Counted from the stretch's first letter, positions 45,073 through 53,842 are shown. The stretch is 64,000 nt of DNA from Sphingomonas caeni (GCF_026013415.1 NZ_JAPDOK010000001.1:251342-315341); one strand, 5' to 3'. Numbers and translations are program-made. The notes: generated from the sequence alone by a model not told the origin.

Positions 45073-45555
45073 TCACTTCTTCCGCTTGAAATCGACCGAC
45101 ACCACGTTCGACCCGTCATCGGCGGGCTTGGCGGTGGGGCCGTCATTCTCGGCCTCTTCGTGCGGCTCGGGGCCGTCCGGGCCTTCCTGCGCCTGGAAAC
45201 GCAGCTCGAAATTGACCGCGGGATCGTGGAAACCGGTGATCGCCGAGAAGGGGATGGTGAGCAGCGCCGGCACCTGGTTGAAGCTCAGCCCCACCGAGAA
45301 GCGCTCGGCATCGACGGTCAGGTCCCAGAAACGGTGCTGGAGGACGATCGTCATCTCGTCGGGAAAGCGCTCGATCAGCCGCGCGGGGATATCGACGCCC
45401 TGCGCGTGCGTCTTGAAGGTGATGTAGAAATGATGGTTGCCGGGCAGCCCGCCCGTCGCCGCCACCGAACCCAGCACGCGACCGACGACCGCGCGCAGGG
45501 CCTCCTGCACGATTTCGTCATAGGGAATCAAACTGTCGGGCACGGATCCGCTCAT
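45073..45555 (-). CDS. sspB: ClpXP adaptor SspB (alphaproteobacterial type)
   Basis: The 160-residue protein has the SspB fold (LIPYDEIVQEALRAVVGRVL, GNHHFYITFKTHAQGV, LQHRFWDLTVDAERFSVGLSF, VPALLTIPFSAITGFHDP). A disordered acidic linker and a short C-terminal VVSVDFKRKK, which in relatives contacts the ClpX N-domain, follow. It delivers ssrA-tagged substrates to ClpXP. It heads a minus-strand run ending near 40698. Confidence 0.94.
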   Translation of the reverse strand: MSGSVPDSLIPYDEIVQEALRAVVGRVLGSVAATGGLPGNHHFYITFKTHAQGVDIPARLIERFPDEMTIVLQHRFWDLTVDAERFSVGLSFNQVPALLTIPFSAITGFHDPAVNFELRFQAQEGPDGPEPHEEAENDGPTAKPADDGSNVVSVDFKRKK

Positions 45556-45623
45556 GCGCTTGGGTTAGCGCGTCCGGTGCGAGGGTCAAGCGGCTCAGGT
45601 TAACGCGGGCAGCTTGGGCGGGG

Positions 45624-45646
45624 CCAAGCAAGGCTATTTTGCTTGG
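45624..45646. promoter_or_regulatory. Stem-loop in the his leader
   Basis: An exact 8-bp stem (CCAAGCAA / TTGCTTGG) encloses a 7-nt loop, 40 nt before the hisB start. There is no following T tract and no His-rich leader peptide, so classic attenuation is not supported. It may affect mRNA stability or initiation. Confidence 0.5.
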
Positions 45647-45685
45647 GAAGCCATGGGCGCTATGGGGACGCCCAAGGAGCTAGCG

Positions 45686-46273
45686 ATGCGCACCGCCACG
45701 ATCAGCCGCAAGACCAGCGAGACGTCGATCGACGTCAGCGTCAATCTCGACGGCACGGGAGCCTATGCCATCTCCACGGGCATCGGCTTTTTCGACCATA
45801 TGCTCGAGCAGCTCAGCCGGCATTCGCTGATCGATCTCGACGTCAAGACCGTCGGCGACCTGCATATCGACCAGCACCACACCGTCGAGGATACCGGCCT
45901 CGCGATCGGCGCGGCGGTGGCGCAGGCGCTGGGGGACAAGAAGGGCATCCGCCGCTACGCCGACGCCTTGTCGCCGATGGACGAGACGCTGACGCGGGTG
46001 GCAATCGATATCTCCGGGCGGCCCTTTTGCGTGTTCAAGACCGAATTCAGCCAGAAGCGGCTCGGCGAGATGGACACCGAGATGTTCGAACACTGGTTCC
46101 AGAGCTTCGCGCAAGCCGCTGGAATCACGCTGCACGTCGAGACGCTCTACGGATCGAACAACCACCATATCGCCGAAAGCGCGTTCAAGGGCCTCGCCCG
46201 GGCGCTGCGCGAGGCGGTCGAGATCGATCCGCGCAAGGCCGACACCATCCCCTCGACCAAGGGCGTGCTATGA
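45686..46273 (+). CDS. hisB: Imidazoleglycerol-phosphate dehydratase
   Basis: The 195-residue manganese enzyme catalyses the sixth step of histidine synthesis. It shows [16 protein letters not shown], the metal motif HHTVEDTG and its twin NNHHIAES, then [13 protein letters not shown]. This is the monofunctional form, without a phosphatase domain. The ATG at 45686 lies 3 nt after AGGAGC...GCG. The next gene starts inside its stop (ATGA). Confidence 0.97.
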   Translation: MRTATISRKTSETSIDVSVNLDGTGAYAISTGIGFFDHMLEQLSRHSLIDLDVKTVGDLHIDQHHTVEDTGLAIGAAVAQALGDKKGIRRYADALSPMDETLTRVAIDISGRPFCVFKTEFSQKRLGEMDTEMFEHWFQSFAQAAGITLHVETLYGSNNHHIAESAFKGLARALREAVEIDPRKADTIPSTKGVL

Positions 46274-46542
46274 TCATCGTGCTGCTGACTTACACGGGCG
46301 ACGTCACCCCGTACCGCCCGGCGCATATCGACTGGCTGAAGGAAGCGCTGGCGTCGGGCCGGCTGATCACCGCCGGGCGCCAGCCCGAGACGGGCGGGGT
46401 GCTGATCGCGCGCGGCGAGCGGGCTGAAGTCGAAACCTGGTGGGCGAACGATCCTTACTGCCTTGGCGGGGTGGCGACTGCCAAGTTCGTCGAGTTCACG
46501 CCGAGCATGGCCGCGCCGGGGCTGGAATCGCTCGTCCCGTGA
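46270..46542 (+). CDS. YciI-family protein inside the histidine cluster
   Basis: The 90-residue protein has a YciI-type ferredoxin-like fold, with [20 protein letters not shown] and [13 protein letters not shown]. It lies between hisB and hisH with four-base overlaps on both sides (ATGA and GTGA). YciI proteins are small enzymes or ligand binders of uncertain role. The tight packing suggests co-translation with his genes, but no step in histidine synthesis requires it. Confidence 0.9.
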   Translation: MIIVLLTYTGDVTPYRPAHIDWLKEALASGRLITAGRQPETGGVLIARGERAEVETWWANDPYCLGGVATAKFVEFTPSMAAPGLESLVP

Positions 46543-47141
46543 GCATCGCGCTGATCGATTATGGCGCGGGCAATCTCCATTCGGTCCATAACGCGCTCAA
46601 GGCCGCGGGGGCGGATGGCATCGCGGTGACCGCCGATCCGGAAACGGTGCTACACGCGGATCGCGTGGTCCTGCCCGGCGTCGGCGCGTTCGGGGCATGT
46701 GCGGCGGGGTTGCGGGCGATTCCCGGCATGGCCGAGGCGCTCGATGCCCGGGTACGCGAGCAGGGGGCGCCGTTTCTCGGCGTCTGCGTGGGAATGCAGC
46801 TGATGGCGCGCACCGGCGAAGAGATGGGAGAGCATCCCGGGCTCGGCTGGATGGACGGGGTGGTGCGCCAGATGATCCCGGCCGAGGGCGTGCGCGTGCC
46901 GCATATGGGCTGGAACGACGTGGTGCCGCTGGTCCCCCATAAGCTGATCGAGCCGGGCGAGGCCTATTTCCTCCACAGCTTCGCCTATGAGGGCGAGGGG
47001 GTGATCGCCGGGAGCGAACATGGCGGCCCGCTGACCGCGGCGATCGGGCGCGACAATTATGTCGGCGTCCAGTTCCACCCCGAGAAGAGCCAGCGCTACG
47101 GAATCGCGCTGATCGAGAGGTTTCTGCAGTGGCGCCCCTGA
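46539..47141 (+). CDS. hisH: Imidazole glycerol phosphate synthase, glutamine amidotransferase subunit
   Basis: The 200-residue class I amidotransferase supplies ammonia to HisF. Catalytic residues are C83 (GVCVGMQLM) and H180/E182 (FHPEKSQ). It starts at GTG (46539), overlapping the YciI gene stop. Its own end overlaps hisA by 13 nt. Confidence 0.97.
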   Translation: MSIALIDYGAGNLHSVHNALKAAGADGIAVTADPETVLHADRVVLPGVGAFGACAAGLRAIPGMAEALDARVREQGAPFLGVCVGMQLMARTGEEMGEHPGLGWMDGVVRQMIPAEGVRVPHMGWNDVVPLVPHKLIEPGEAYFLHSFAYEGEGVIAGSEHGGPLTAAIGRDNYVGVQFHPEKSQRYGIALIERFLQWRP

Positions 47142-47860
47142 TCATCTTCCCCGCGATCGACCTCAAGGGCGGGCAGGTCGTGCGCCTGGCGGAAGGCGAT
47201 ATGGACCGCGCCACCGTCTATGGCGACGATCCCGCGGCGCAGGCGCGCGGCTTCATGGGCGCGGGTGCCGAATGGCTTCATGTCGTCGACCTCGACGGCG
47301 CGTTCGCGGGGGAATCGGTGAACGGCGCGGCGGTGGGCGCGATCCTGCGGGATTTTGCCGGGAAGGTGCAGCTGGGGGGCGGCATCCGTTCGCGCGAATC
47401 GATCGAGCGGTGGCTGTCGCTGGGCGTGGCACGCGTGGTGATCGGCACCGCCGCGCTCGAGAATCCCGATCTGGTCCGCGAGGCCGCGCGCGATTTCCCC
47501 GGGCAGATCGTGGTGGCGGTCGATGCCCGCGACGGGATGGTCGCCACGCGCGGCTGGGCCGATGTCTCGACGGTGAGCGTGACCGAGCTGGCGAAGCGCT
47601 TCGAGGATGCGGGCGTCGCAGCATTGCTCTTCACCGATGTCGGCCGCGACGGGCTGCTCAAGGGCTGCAATGTCGAGGCGACGGTTGCGCTCGCCCGCGC
47701 GGTTGCGATCCCGGTGATCGCCAGCGGCGGCGTCACCGACGTGGGCGACATCATCGCGCTTCGCCCCCATGTCGCCGACGGGATCGAGGGCGTGATCACG
47801 GGCCGTGCGCTCTATGACGGGCGGCTGAGCCTCTACGAAGCGCTGAGGGCGGCCGAATGA
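47129..47860 (+). CDS. hisA: ProFAR isomerase
   Basis: The 243-residue half-barrel-repeat TIM barrel isomerises ProFAR to PRFAR. It shows [14 protein letters not shown] with D11, [17 protein letters not shown] and [12 protein letters not shown]. The GTG start at 47129 lies within hisH. A 28-bp inverted repeat separates it from hisF. Confidence 0.97.
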   Translation: MAPLIIFPAIDLKGGQVVRLAEGDMDRATVYGDDPAAQARGFMGAGAEWLHVVDLDGAFAGESVNGAAVGAILRDFAGKVQLGGGIRSRESIERWLSLGVARVVIGTAALENPDLVREAARDFPGQIVVAVDARDGMVATRGWADVSTVSVTELAKRFEDAGVAALLFTDVGRDGLLKGCNVEATVALARAVAIPVIASGGVTDVGDIIALRPHVADGIEGVITGRALYDGRLSLYEALRAAE

Positions 47861-47873
47861 GCAGTTTACCCAC

Positions 47874-47951
47874 CCGTTCGTTTCGAGCGAAGTCGAGAAA
47901 CATGGGCGAAGTGCCTCGTGGCGGTTTCTCGACTGCGCTCGAAACGAACGG
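47874..47951. repeat. 28-bp inverted repeat between hisA and hisF
   Basis: Arms 47874-47901 and 47924-47951 are complementary except one base, beginning CCGTTCGTTTCGAGCG. It lies within an operon-like cluster, 13 nt after the hisA stop and 18 nt before the hisF ATG. It may lower or separate downstream expression. Confidence 0.9.
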
Positions 47952-47969
47952 TTGGGGAGAGGCGACCCG

Positions 47970-48728
47970 ATGACGGTCCGCGCGCGCGTCATCCCCTGTC
48001 TCGACGTGGCGGGCGGGCGCGTGGTGAAGGGCGTCAATTTCGTCGATCTGATCGATGCCGGCGATCCGGTCGAGCAGGCGCGCGCCTATGACGCGGCGGG
48101 GGCGGACGAGCTCTGCTTCCTCGATATCGGCGCGAGCCATGAGGGGCGCGACACGATCGTCGATGTCGTGCGCCGCACCGCCGAGGTGTGCTTCATGCCG
48201 CTGACGGTGGGGGGCGGCGTGCGCAGCGTCGAGGATGCGCGCGCGCTGCTGCTCGCCGGGGCGGACAAGGTGGCGGTCAATTCGGCCGCGGTGGCGCGGC
48301 CCGAGGTGGTTTCGGAGATCGCCGAGCGGATGGGGAGCCAGTGCGTCGTCGCCTCGATCGACGCGCGCCGCACGGGTGCGGGATGGGAAGTCTTCACCCA
48401 TGGCGGCCGCCGCGCCACCGGGATCGACGCGGTCGCACACGCGCTCCGGCTCGCCGAGCTGGGCGCGGGCGAACTGCTGGTGACGTCGATGGACCGCGAC
48501 GGAACGCGCGACGGCTATGACCTCGAGCTGATCCGCACGATTGCCGACCGGGTGACGGTGCCGGTGGTGGCGAGCGGCGGCGTGGGCAATCTCCAGCATC
48601 TCGTGGACGGGATCGTGCAGGGCCATGCCAGCGCCGTGCTCGCCGCCTCGATCTTCCATTTCGGCGAGGCGAGCATCGCCGACGCGCATGCGGCGCTGGC
48701 AGCGGCGGGGATTCCGGTTCGGTCCTGA
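47970..48728 (+). CDS. hisF: Imidazole glycerol phosphate synthase, cyclase subunit
   Basis: The 252-residue TIM barrel closes the imidazole ring using ammonia from HisH. The catalytic aspartates are D12 ([10 protein letters not shown]) and D131 ([11 protein letters not shown]). The ATG at 47970 follows GGGAGAGGCGACC. It is preceded by the inverted repeat at 47874-47951. Confidence 0.97.
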   Translation: MTVRARVIPCLDVAGGRVVKGVNFVDLIDAGDPVEQARAYDAAGADELCFLDIGASHEGRDTIVDVVRRTAEVCFMPLTVGGGVRSVEDARALLLAGADKVAVNSAAVARPEVVSEIAERMGSQCVVASIDARRTGAGWEVFTHGGRRATGIDAVAHALRLAELGAGELLVTSMDRDGTRDGYDLELIRTIADRVTVPVVASGGVGNLQHLVDGIVQGHASAVLAASIFHFGEASIADAHAALAAAGIPVRS

Positions 48729-48735
48729 CTCCAGC

Positions 48736-48816
48736 CCGTGCTCCGGCGAAGGCCGGAGCGCTGGCGTTCGAAGGGCGTCGCTTGAGGCCAACGCTCCGGC
48801 CTTCGCCGGAGCACGG
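48736..48816. repeat. 25-bp perfect inverted repeat after hisF
   Basis: Arms 48736-48760 and 48792-48816 are exact complements (CCGTGCTCCGGCGAAGG...). It lies downstream of hisF and upstream of the small PEP-CTERM-like gene and may act as a terminator or attenuator. Confidence 0.88.
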
Positions 48817-48861
48817 TGAAGCTTAACGATTTGGCGAACCCGTCGCGCTAAACCCCACCCC

Positions 48862-49053
48862 ATGATCCGCATCGCACTCCTCCTCCTCATCGCCACCCCG
48901 GCGCTTGCCGAGGAGCCGCCGCATACCGGCCGGGCGGGATCGCGATCGATGCCCGAGACGTCGGACTTCCTCCTCTTCGCGGTCGCCGCGGGCGGGGTGT
49001 GGTTCGTCCGGCGGGCAATGCGGCAGCGCTTCCGCAAGGCGCCCAAGGATTGA
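48862..49053 (+). CDS. Tiny PEP-CTERM-like protein, unknown
   Basis: The 63-residue protein has a signal peptide (MIRIALLLLIATPALAEE), only about 14 intervening residues, then a tail shaped like a PEP-CTERM sorting signal: PETSDF, a hydrophobic stretch (LLFAVAAGGVWFV) and RRAMRQRFRK. There is almost no mature protein, so the signal itself could be the point, or it could be a simple membrane protein. It starts 133 nt after hisF and ends 31 nt before hisE. Confidence 0.65.
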   Translation: MIRIALLLLIATPALAEEPPHTGRAGSRSMPETSDFLLFAVAAGGVWFVRRAMRQRFRKAPKD

Positions 49054-49084
49054 CTTGCAGCCCGGGCTACTACAGCCCGCGCCC

Positions 49085-49399
49085 ATGGACTCGCTCGACA
49101 CCCTCGAAGCCATCATCCGCGACCGCCGCACCGGCGATCCCGCATCCTCCTATGTCGCGAAGCTGACCGCCAGGGGCCGCCACAAGATCGCGCAGAAGCT
49201 GGGCGAGGAAGCGACCGAAACCGTGATCGCCGCGATTGCGGACGACAAGGCGGGCATCGTCAGCGAATCCGCCGACCTGATCTTCCACCTGCTCGTGCTG
49301 CTAGCCGATGCCGGGCTGACGCTCGACGATGTCCGCGCCGAGCTGAAGCGGCGCGAGGGGGTTTCGGGGATCGATGAGAAAGCCAGCCGGATCCCTTGA
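49085..49399 (+). CDS. hisE: Phosphoribosyl-ATP diphosphatase
   Basis: The 104-residue all-helical enzyme has LDTLEAIIRDRR, SYVAKLTARGRHKIAQKLGE (with the metal-binding E-x2-E of GEEATETV) and ESADLIFHLLVLLADAGL. It hydrolyses phosphoribosyl-ATP early in histidine synthesis. HisI is not fused and not nearby. An inverted repeat follows at 49403. Confidence 0.95.
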   Translation: MDSLDTLEAIIRDRRTGDPASSYVAKLTARGRHKIAQKLGEEATETVIAAIADDKAGIVSESADLIFHLLVLLADAGLTLDDVRAELKRREGVSGIDEKASRIP

Positions 49400-49402
49400 A
49401 AT

Positions 49403-49491
49403 CCGTTCGCCCTGAGCTTGTCGAAAGGCCGTTCTTCCTTCTAACGCAACGCTGAGGAAGGGCGGGGCTTCGACAAGCTCAGCCCGAACGG
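49403..49491. repeat. Inverted repeat, CTGAGCTTGTCGAAG family, copy 2
   Basis: The arms 49403-49425 and 49469-49491 pair except for two bases and share the core of the element at 25480-25565. It separates hisE from the HIT gene. Confidence 0.85.
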
Positions 49492-49508
49492 TGAGAGGTT
49501 CGACCCCG

Positions 49509-49886
49509 ATGCCCATCGACGCCACCCTGCCCTATGATCCCGACAATATCTTCGCCCGCATCCTGCGCGGCGAGATTCCGTCGAAGCGCGTCTATGAGGA
49601 CGCGCATGCGATCGCCTTTCACGACATCAACCCGCAGGCACCGCACCATATCCTGGTGATCCCGCGCGGGCCCTATGTCTCGTGGGACGATTTCTCGGCG
49701 AACGCCTCCGAGGCCGAGATCGCCGGTTTCGTCCGTGCGGTGGGCGCGGTCGCGCGCGAGGCGGGGTTCGTCGAGCCCGGTTACCGCCTGCTCGCCAATA
49801 CCGGCATGGATTCCGGCCAGGAGGTGCCACACCTCCATGTCCATATCTTCGCAGGCGCCCGGCTCGGCCCGATGCTCGCGCGATAA
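49509..49886 (+). CDS. HIT family nucleotide-binding protein
   Basis: The 125-residue protein has the histidine triad HLHVHIFAG near its end and an N-terminal DPDNIFARILRGEIPSKRVYED, as in Hint/PKCI-like proteins. It probably hydrolyses adenosine phosphoramidates. It is commonly found after hisE in alphaproteobacteria. The start is the ATG at 49509. Confidence 0.93.
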   Translation: MPIDATLPYDPDNIFARILRGEIPSKRVYEDAHAIAFHDINPQAPHHILVIPRGPYVSWDDFSANASEAEIAGFVRAVGAVAREAGFVEPGYRLLANTGMDSGQEVPHLHVHIFAGARLGPMLAR

Positions 49887-49971
49887 GGGCTTGCCCCTAC
49901 TCGATTTGCGGTTAGGCTCCCTCGCTTCAACCAATGGGGCGGCCGCAAGCGCCGCGGTTAGGGGACCAACC

Positions 49972-51531
49972 ATGTTCGGGCGCATCAAGCCACTCGACGC
50001 CATTCTGGCGACCGCCAAGAAAAAATCTCTGCACCCTACGCTCGGCTGGTTCCAGCTGACGCTGTTCGGCATCGGCTGCGTGATCGGCACGGGCATTTTT
50101 GTGCTCACCGCCGCCGGCGCGCAAAAGGCCGGGCCCGGACTGCTGCTCGCCTTCGCGATCGCGGGCGTGATCTGCATCGTCGCGGCGCTTTGCTATGCCG
50201 AGATCGCGGCGATGATTCCCGTCGCGGGCTCCGCCTACACCTATACCTACGCGACGATGGGCGAGTTCCTCGCCTGGACGGTCGGCTGGGCCCTGATCCT
50301 CGAATATGCAGTCGCGGCGAGCGCGGTGTCGGTCGGGTGGTCCGGCTATTTCTCTGGCACGATATTGGACAAGACATTGGGGATACACCTCCCCGACTTC
50401 TTGAAGACCGCGCCGCTGGCGCTGGGCGGTGCGCCCGGCGGGTTCATCAACCTGCCTGCGGTGGTCATCGCGCTGCTCGTCACCTGGCTGCTGATGATCG
50501 GCACCAGGGAGAGCGCACGCGTCAACGCCGTGCTGGTGCTGGTCAAGGTGACGGCGCTGACCGCGTTCATCGCGCTAACCTACACCTCGCCCCAGTTCGA
50601 CATGCAGCAGTTCAATCCCTTCCTCCCCGCGGGCGTCTTCGGCGGCTTCGGCACGGGCGTGGGCGCTGTCGGTGCGGCGGCGACGATCTTCTTCGCCTAT
50701 GTCGGCTTCGACGCGGTCTCGACCGCGGCCGAGGAAACCAAGAACCCCCAGCGCAACGTGCCCATCGGCCTGATCGGCTCGCTGCTGTTCTGCACCGTCT
50801 TCTACATGCTGGTCGCGGGCGGCGCGGTCGCCACCATCGGCGGCCAGCCGATCATGGGCCCGGGCGGCATTCCCTTCCCGGCGGGTTCGGAAGAGCTCGC
50901 CCGCCAGTGCGCGCTGCCCGAATACAAGGAGATGCTGGTCTGCTCGAACGAAGCGCTGGCGCATGTGCTGCGCCAGATCGGCTTCGGCACGGTCGGCAAT
51001 TTCATGGGCTATGCGGCATTCATCGCGCTGCCTTCGGTCATCTTGATCCTGCTGTTCGGCCAGACGCGCATCTTCTTCGTGATGAGCCGCGACGGGCTGC
51101 TTCCCGAGGGGCTGTCGAAGATCCATCCGAAGTGGAAGACGCCCTACGTCGTGACTGCCCTTACCGGTGGCGCGGTGGCGTTTGCTGCAGCGTTTTTGCC
51201 GGTGGGCAAGCTGGCCGACATCGCCAATGCGGGCACGCTTTATGCCTTCATGATGGTGGCGATCGCGGTGATGATCCTGCGCAAGACCGCGGCCGGCGTG
51301 GAACGCAAGTTCAAGACGCCGATGCTGTGGCTGATCGGCCCGGCGACGATCGCGGGCTGCGTGTTCCTGTTCTTCAACCTGCCGATGGAAGCGATGCTGG
51401 TGCTCCCCGCTTGGGGTGCGGTCGGCGTGGTGATCTACTTCGCCTACAGCTTCCGTGCCAGCCATCTGGGCAAGGGCGTGGTCGAGGTGGTCGAGCCCGA
51501 AGCTTATGAGGACGTGCCTGGCACGACCTGA
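49972..51531 (+). CDS. APC-family amino acid permease
   Basis: The 519-residue protein has twelve membrane helices. Helix 1 carries FGIGCVIGTGIFVLTA, the unwound substrate-binding segment of APC carriers. Helix 6 region FFAYVGFDAVSTAAEETKNPQRNVPIG is also characteristic. It resembles cationic amino acid transporters, but the substrate cannot be given. A strong terminator lies 24 nt after the stop. Confidence 0.92.
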   Translation: MFGRIKPLDAILATAKKKSLHPTLGWFQLTLFGIGCVIGTGIFVLTAAGAQKAGPGLLLAFAIAGVICIVAALCYAEIAAMIPVAGSAYTYTYATMGEFLAWTVGWALILEYAVAASAVSVGWSGYFSGTILDKTLGIHLPDFLKTAPLALGGAPGGFINLPAVVIALLVTWLLMIGTRESARVNAVLVLVKVTALTAFIALTYTSPQFDMQQFNPFLPAGVFGGFGTGVGAVGAAATIFFAYVGFDAVSTAAEETKNPQRNVPIGLIGSLLFCTVFYMLVAGGAVATIGGQPIMGPGGIPFPAGSEELARQCALPEYKEMLVCSNEALAHVLRQIGFGTVGNFMGYAAFIALPSVILILLFGQTRIFFVMSRDGLLPEGLSKIHPKWKTPYVVTALTGGAVAFAAAFLPVGKLADIANAGTLYAFMMVAIAVMILRKTAAGVERKFKTPMLWLIGPATIAGCVFLFFNLPMEAMLVLPAWGAVGVVIYFAYSFRASHLGKGVVEVVEPEAYEDVPGTT

Positions 51532-51555
51532 GCCGGTTCGCAGGCCGACAAAAAA

Positions 51556-51586
51556 GGGCCGGAGGGGCGATCCTCCGGCCCTTTTT
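51556..51586. terminator. Bidirectional terminator between permease and hcp
   Basis: A 10-bp stem (GGGCCGGAGG / CCTCCGGCCC) with a 6-nt loop is flanked by an A tract upstream and TTTTT downstream, fitting termination from both sides. Confidence 0.93.
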
Positions 51587-51603
51587 CATGCGCCGCGCTG
51601 GCT

Positions 51604-52080
51604 TCAGCTGACCATGTTCTTGATCAGATCGTGCGAGGCCTCCGCCGCCCGGCCGGACGCCGGATAGTAGCGATACGCCACCACCCCGTAATCGAGCGCG
51701 ATCGTCTCGACGGGCAGGTCGCCCGGACCCCCGCTCACGCTGAAATTGCTGATGATGACGTGGCTGAGCTCGATCTCGAGATAGCGCACCGCCGCGCCCG
51801 CTTCGTCGCTGCGGTAGCAGCTGAGCAGCGCCTTCCCGATCTGCTTGCCGTTCCAGCACAGCTTGAGCAGCTCGGTCGAGGCGGAATCGGGATATTTGCT
51901 GAAGGTCAGGTTCGTATGGCTGGCCTGCTCGACGGTGCCCGGTCCGGAGCGGGTCGGCGAGGCCGGCTGCGAGAAGCCGTGACTCCATGACAGGACCTCG
52001 ATCTCGCCGACATGGCCCGGATTGTGCGAGCCGCCGGCGATGTCCGGCTTGCGGAGCTTGAGGTACATCGTCGCGGCCAT
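51604..52080 (-). CDS. Orphan Hcp-like (type VI secretion tube) protein
   Basis: The 158-residue protein resembles Hcp: MYLKLRKPDIAGGS at the start, HVGEIEVLSWSHG, then HTNLTFSKYPDSASTELLKLCWNGKQI. No other type VI secretion gene is in the window. It follows adenosine kinase by 9 nt with TAGGAGGGCAGG as its ribosome binding site, so it is probably co-expressed with that gene. It may serve a distant secretion locus or have another role. Confidence 0.85.
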   Translation of the reverse strand: MAATMYLKLRKPDIAGGSHNPGHVGEIEVLSWSHGFSQPASPTRSGPGTVEQASHTNLTFSKYPDSASTELLKLCWNGKQIGKALLSCYRSDEAGAAVRYLEIELSHVIISNFSVSGGPGDLPVETIALDYGVVAYRYYPASGRAAEASHDLIKNMVS

Positions 52081-52089
52081 CCTGCCCTC

Positions 52090-53100
52090 CTACCCCAGCT
52101 TCGCCTCGACCAGCGCCTTCAGGTCGCATTCGGGCCGCGCACCATAATGCTGGATGATTTCCGCCGCGCAGATCGCGCCGAGCTTGAGCGAGGCCTCGGT
52201 CCCCAGCCCCCTGGCCTGTCCGAACAGGAAGCCCGCCGCGAACAGGTCGCCCGCGCCGGTGGTGTCGACCACCTTGGCGATCGGCTCGGCCGGCACGGAC
52301 ACGCGCTCGGTCCCCACCAACGCGATCGCGCCCTTCTCGCTGCGCGTCACCACCAGCACCGGCACCTTGCCGTGGATATGCGCCACGGCGCTCTCGAAAT
52401 CCTCGTGCTCGCACAGCGCCAGCAGCTCATTCTCGTTGGCGAAGAGGATGTCGATCAGCCCGTCGGCGATCAGCTGGCGGAAGTCGCCGCCATGGCGCGA
52501 GATGCAGAAGATGTCCGAAAGCGTGAAGGCGACCTTGCGCCCATGCGCGCGCGCCACCTCGATCGCCTTGCGCATCGCGGCGCGCGGCTCTTCGGGGTCC
52601 CACAGATAGCCCTCGAGATAGAGGATCGCGCCCGCCGCGATCAGATCGAGGTCGAGCGCCGAGGCGGGCAGGAACTGCGAGGCGCCGAGAAAGGTGTTCA
52701 TCGTCCGCTGGCCATCGGGGGTGACGAAGATCAGGCAGCGCGCGGTGCTGGGGTCGCCGGCACGCGCCGCGGTGCCGAAATCGACCCCCGCCGCGCGGAT
52801 ATCGTGCGCGAACACCTCGCCCAGCTGGTCGTCCGCCACCTGACCGATGAACCCGCACTTCGCGCCCATCGCCGCCATCCCCGCAACGGTGTTCGCCGCG
52901 GAGCCGCCCGAAACCTCGCGCCCCGGCCCCATCTTGGCATAGAGCGCATCGGCATCGGCGGGCGAGAACATCAGCGCCATCGAGCCCTTGGTCATCCCCT
53001 GCTCCACGATGAATTCGTCGTCGGACTGCGAGAGGATGTCGACGATCGCATTGCCGATCGCGACCACGTCATAAGTGGCTTCGCTCACGAAAAACTCCAT
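52090..53100 (-). CDS. Adenosine kinase (PfkB family)
   Basis: The 336-residue kinase has the PfkB signatures GGSAANTVAGMAAMG and DTTGAGDLFAAGFLFG, with the catalytic Asp in the latter. It matches the alphaproteobacterial adenosine kinase group, phosphorylating adenosine to AMP. Start is ATG 53100; a GTG four codons later is possible. It precedes the orphan hcp gene. Confidence 0.9.
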   Translation of the reverse strand: MEFFVSEATYDVVAIGNAIVDILSQSDDEFIVEQGMTKGSMALMFSPADADALYAKMGPGREVSGGSAANTVAGMAAMGAKCGFIGQVADDQLGEVFAHDIRAAGVDFGTAARAGDPSTARCLIFVTPDGQRTMNTFLGASQFLPASALDLDLIAAGAILYLEGYLWDPEEPRAAMRKAIEVARAHGRKVAFTLSDIFCISRHGGDFRQLIADGLIDILFANENELLALCEHEDFESAVAHIHGKVPVLVVTRSEKGAIALVGTERVSVPAEPIAKVVDTTGAGDLFAAGFLFGQARGLGTEASLKLGAICAAEIIQHYGARPECDLKALVEAKLG

Positions 53101-53143
53101 TTGGGTTGTGCGGAAGCCCTAAGGCCAGGCTAAAGGGAGCGCA

Positions 53144-53842
53144 ATGATCCAGGCGCTCTTCCTTTCGATCGGGCAATTGTTCGACCGCCGCGTGGCGATG
53201 GTGTTCGTGAAGTCGTTCGCGCTCACGATCGTGCTGCTCGGCGCGGTGTCGGTGGCGATCTGGTACGGGATGCACCAGATGCTCGACTGGATCGCGCTCA
53301 AGCTGGGCGGCACAGGCTGGCTCGGCTGGGCCGAGAACACCGCCGATATCTCGACGATCGTGCTCGTGCTGCTCGCGCACCTGCTGCTGTTCCGCGCGGT
53401 GGCGATCGCGGTGATCGGGGTGTTCGCGGACGAGGTGGTCGAGGCGGTCGAGCTGCGCCACTATCCCGGCGCGCATGCCTCGGCGCGGAGCGTGCCGTTC
53501 GCGCGGTCGATTTCGATGGGGCTGGGATCGGGGCTGCGCGCGGTGCTGGTCAACCTGCTCTTCTCCCCCATCTACCTGATCCTGCTGCTCACCGGCATCG
53601 GCACGCCGATCGCCTTCTTCCTCGTCAACACCTGGCTGCTCGGGCGCGATCTGGGCGACATGGTCGCGGTCCGGCACATGCCCTACGGCAATCTGCCGCG
53701 CTGGCGGCGGCGGACGATCTTCACGCGCGCCATGCTGGGAGCGCTCGGCACCGGGCTGTTCCTCGTTCCCGGTCTCAACCTGCTCGCCCCGATCCTCGGC
53801 GCGGCGATGGCCGCCCATGCCTTTCACCAGGGACGCAGGTGA
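53144..53842 (+). CDS. EI24-domain membrane protein
   Basis: The 232-residue protein has about four to five membrane helices (VKSFALTIVLLGAVSVAIWYG, TIVLVLLAHLLLFRAVAIAVIGVF, LLFSPIYLILLLTGIGTPIAFFL, LGTGLFLVPGLNLLAPILGAAM). This layout matches the EI24/CysZ-like family, whose members include sulfate transporters. Substrate is unknown. Its stop overlaps the next gene start (TGATG). Confidence 0.88.
   Translation: MIQALFLSIGQLFDRRVAMVFVKSFALTIVLLGAVSVAIWYGMHQMLDWIALKLGGTGWLGWAENTADISTIVLVLLAHLLLFRAVAIAVIGVFADEVVEAVELRHYPGAHASARSVPFARSISMGLGSGLRAVLVNLLFSPIYLILLLTGIGTPIAFFLVNTWLLGRDLGDMVAVRHMPYGNLPRWRRRTIFTRAMLGALGTGLFLVPGLNLLAPILGAAMAAHAFHQGRR

Noticed and set aside
45614..45685. A hisB start at 45614
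   Set aside because: The extra 24 residues include the leader hairpin, while conserved HisB sequence begins at the ATG at 45686.
51604..52080. A type VI secretion locus around hcp
   Set aside because: No other Tss protein or VgrG/PAAR gene is present in the window, so only an orphan Hcp is reported.
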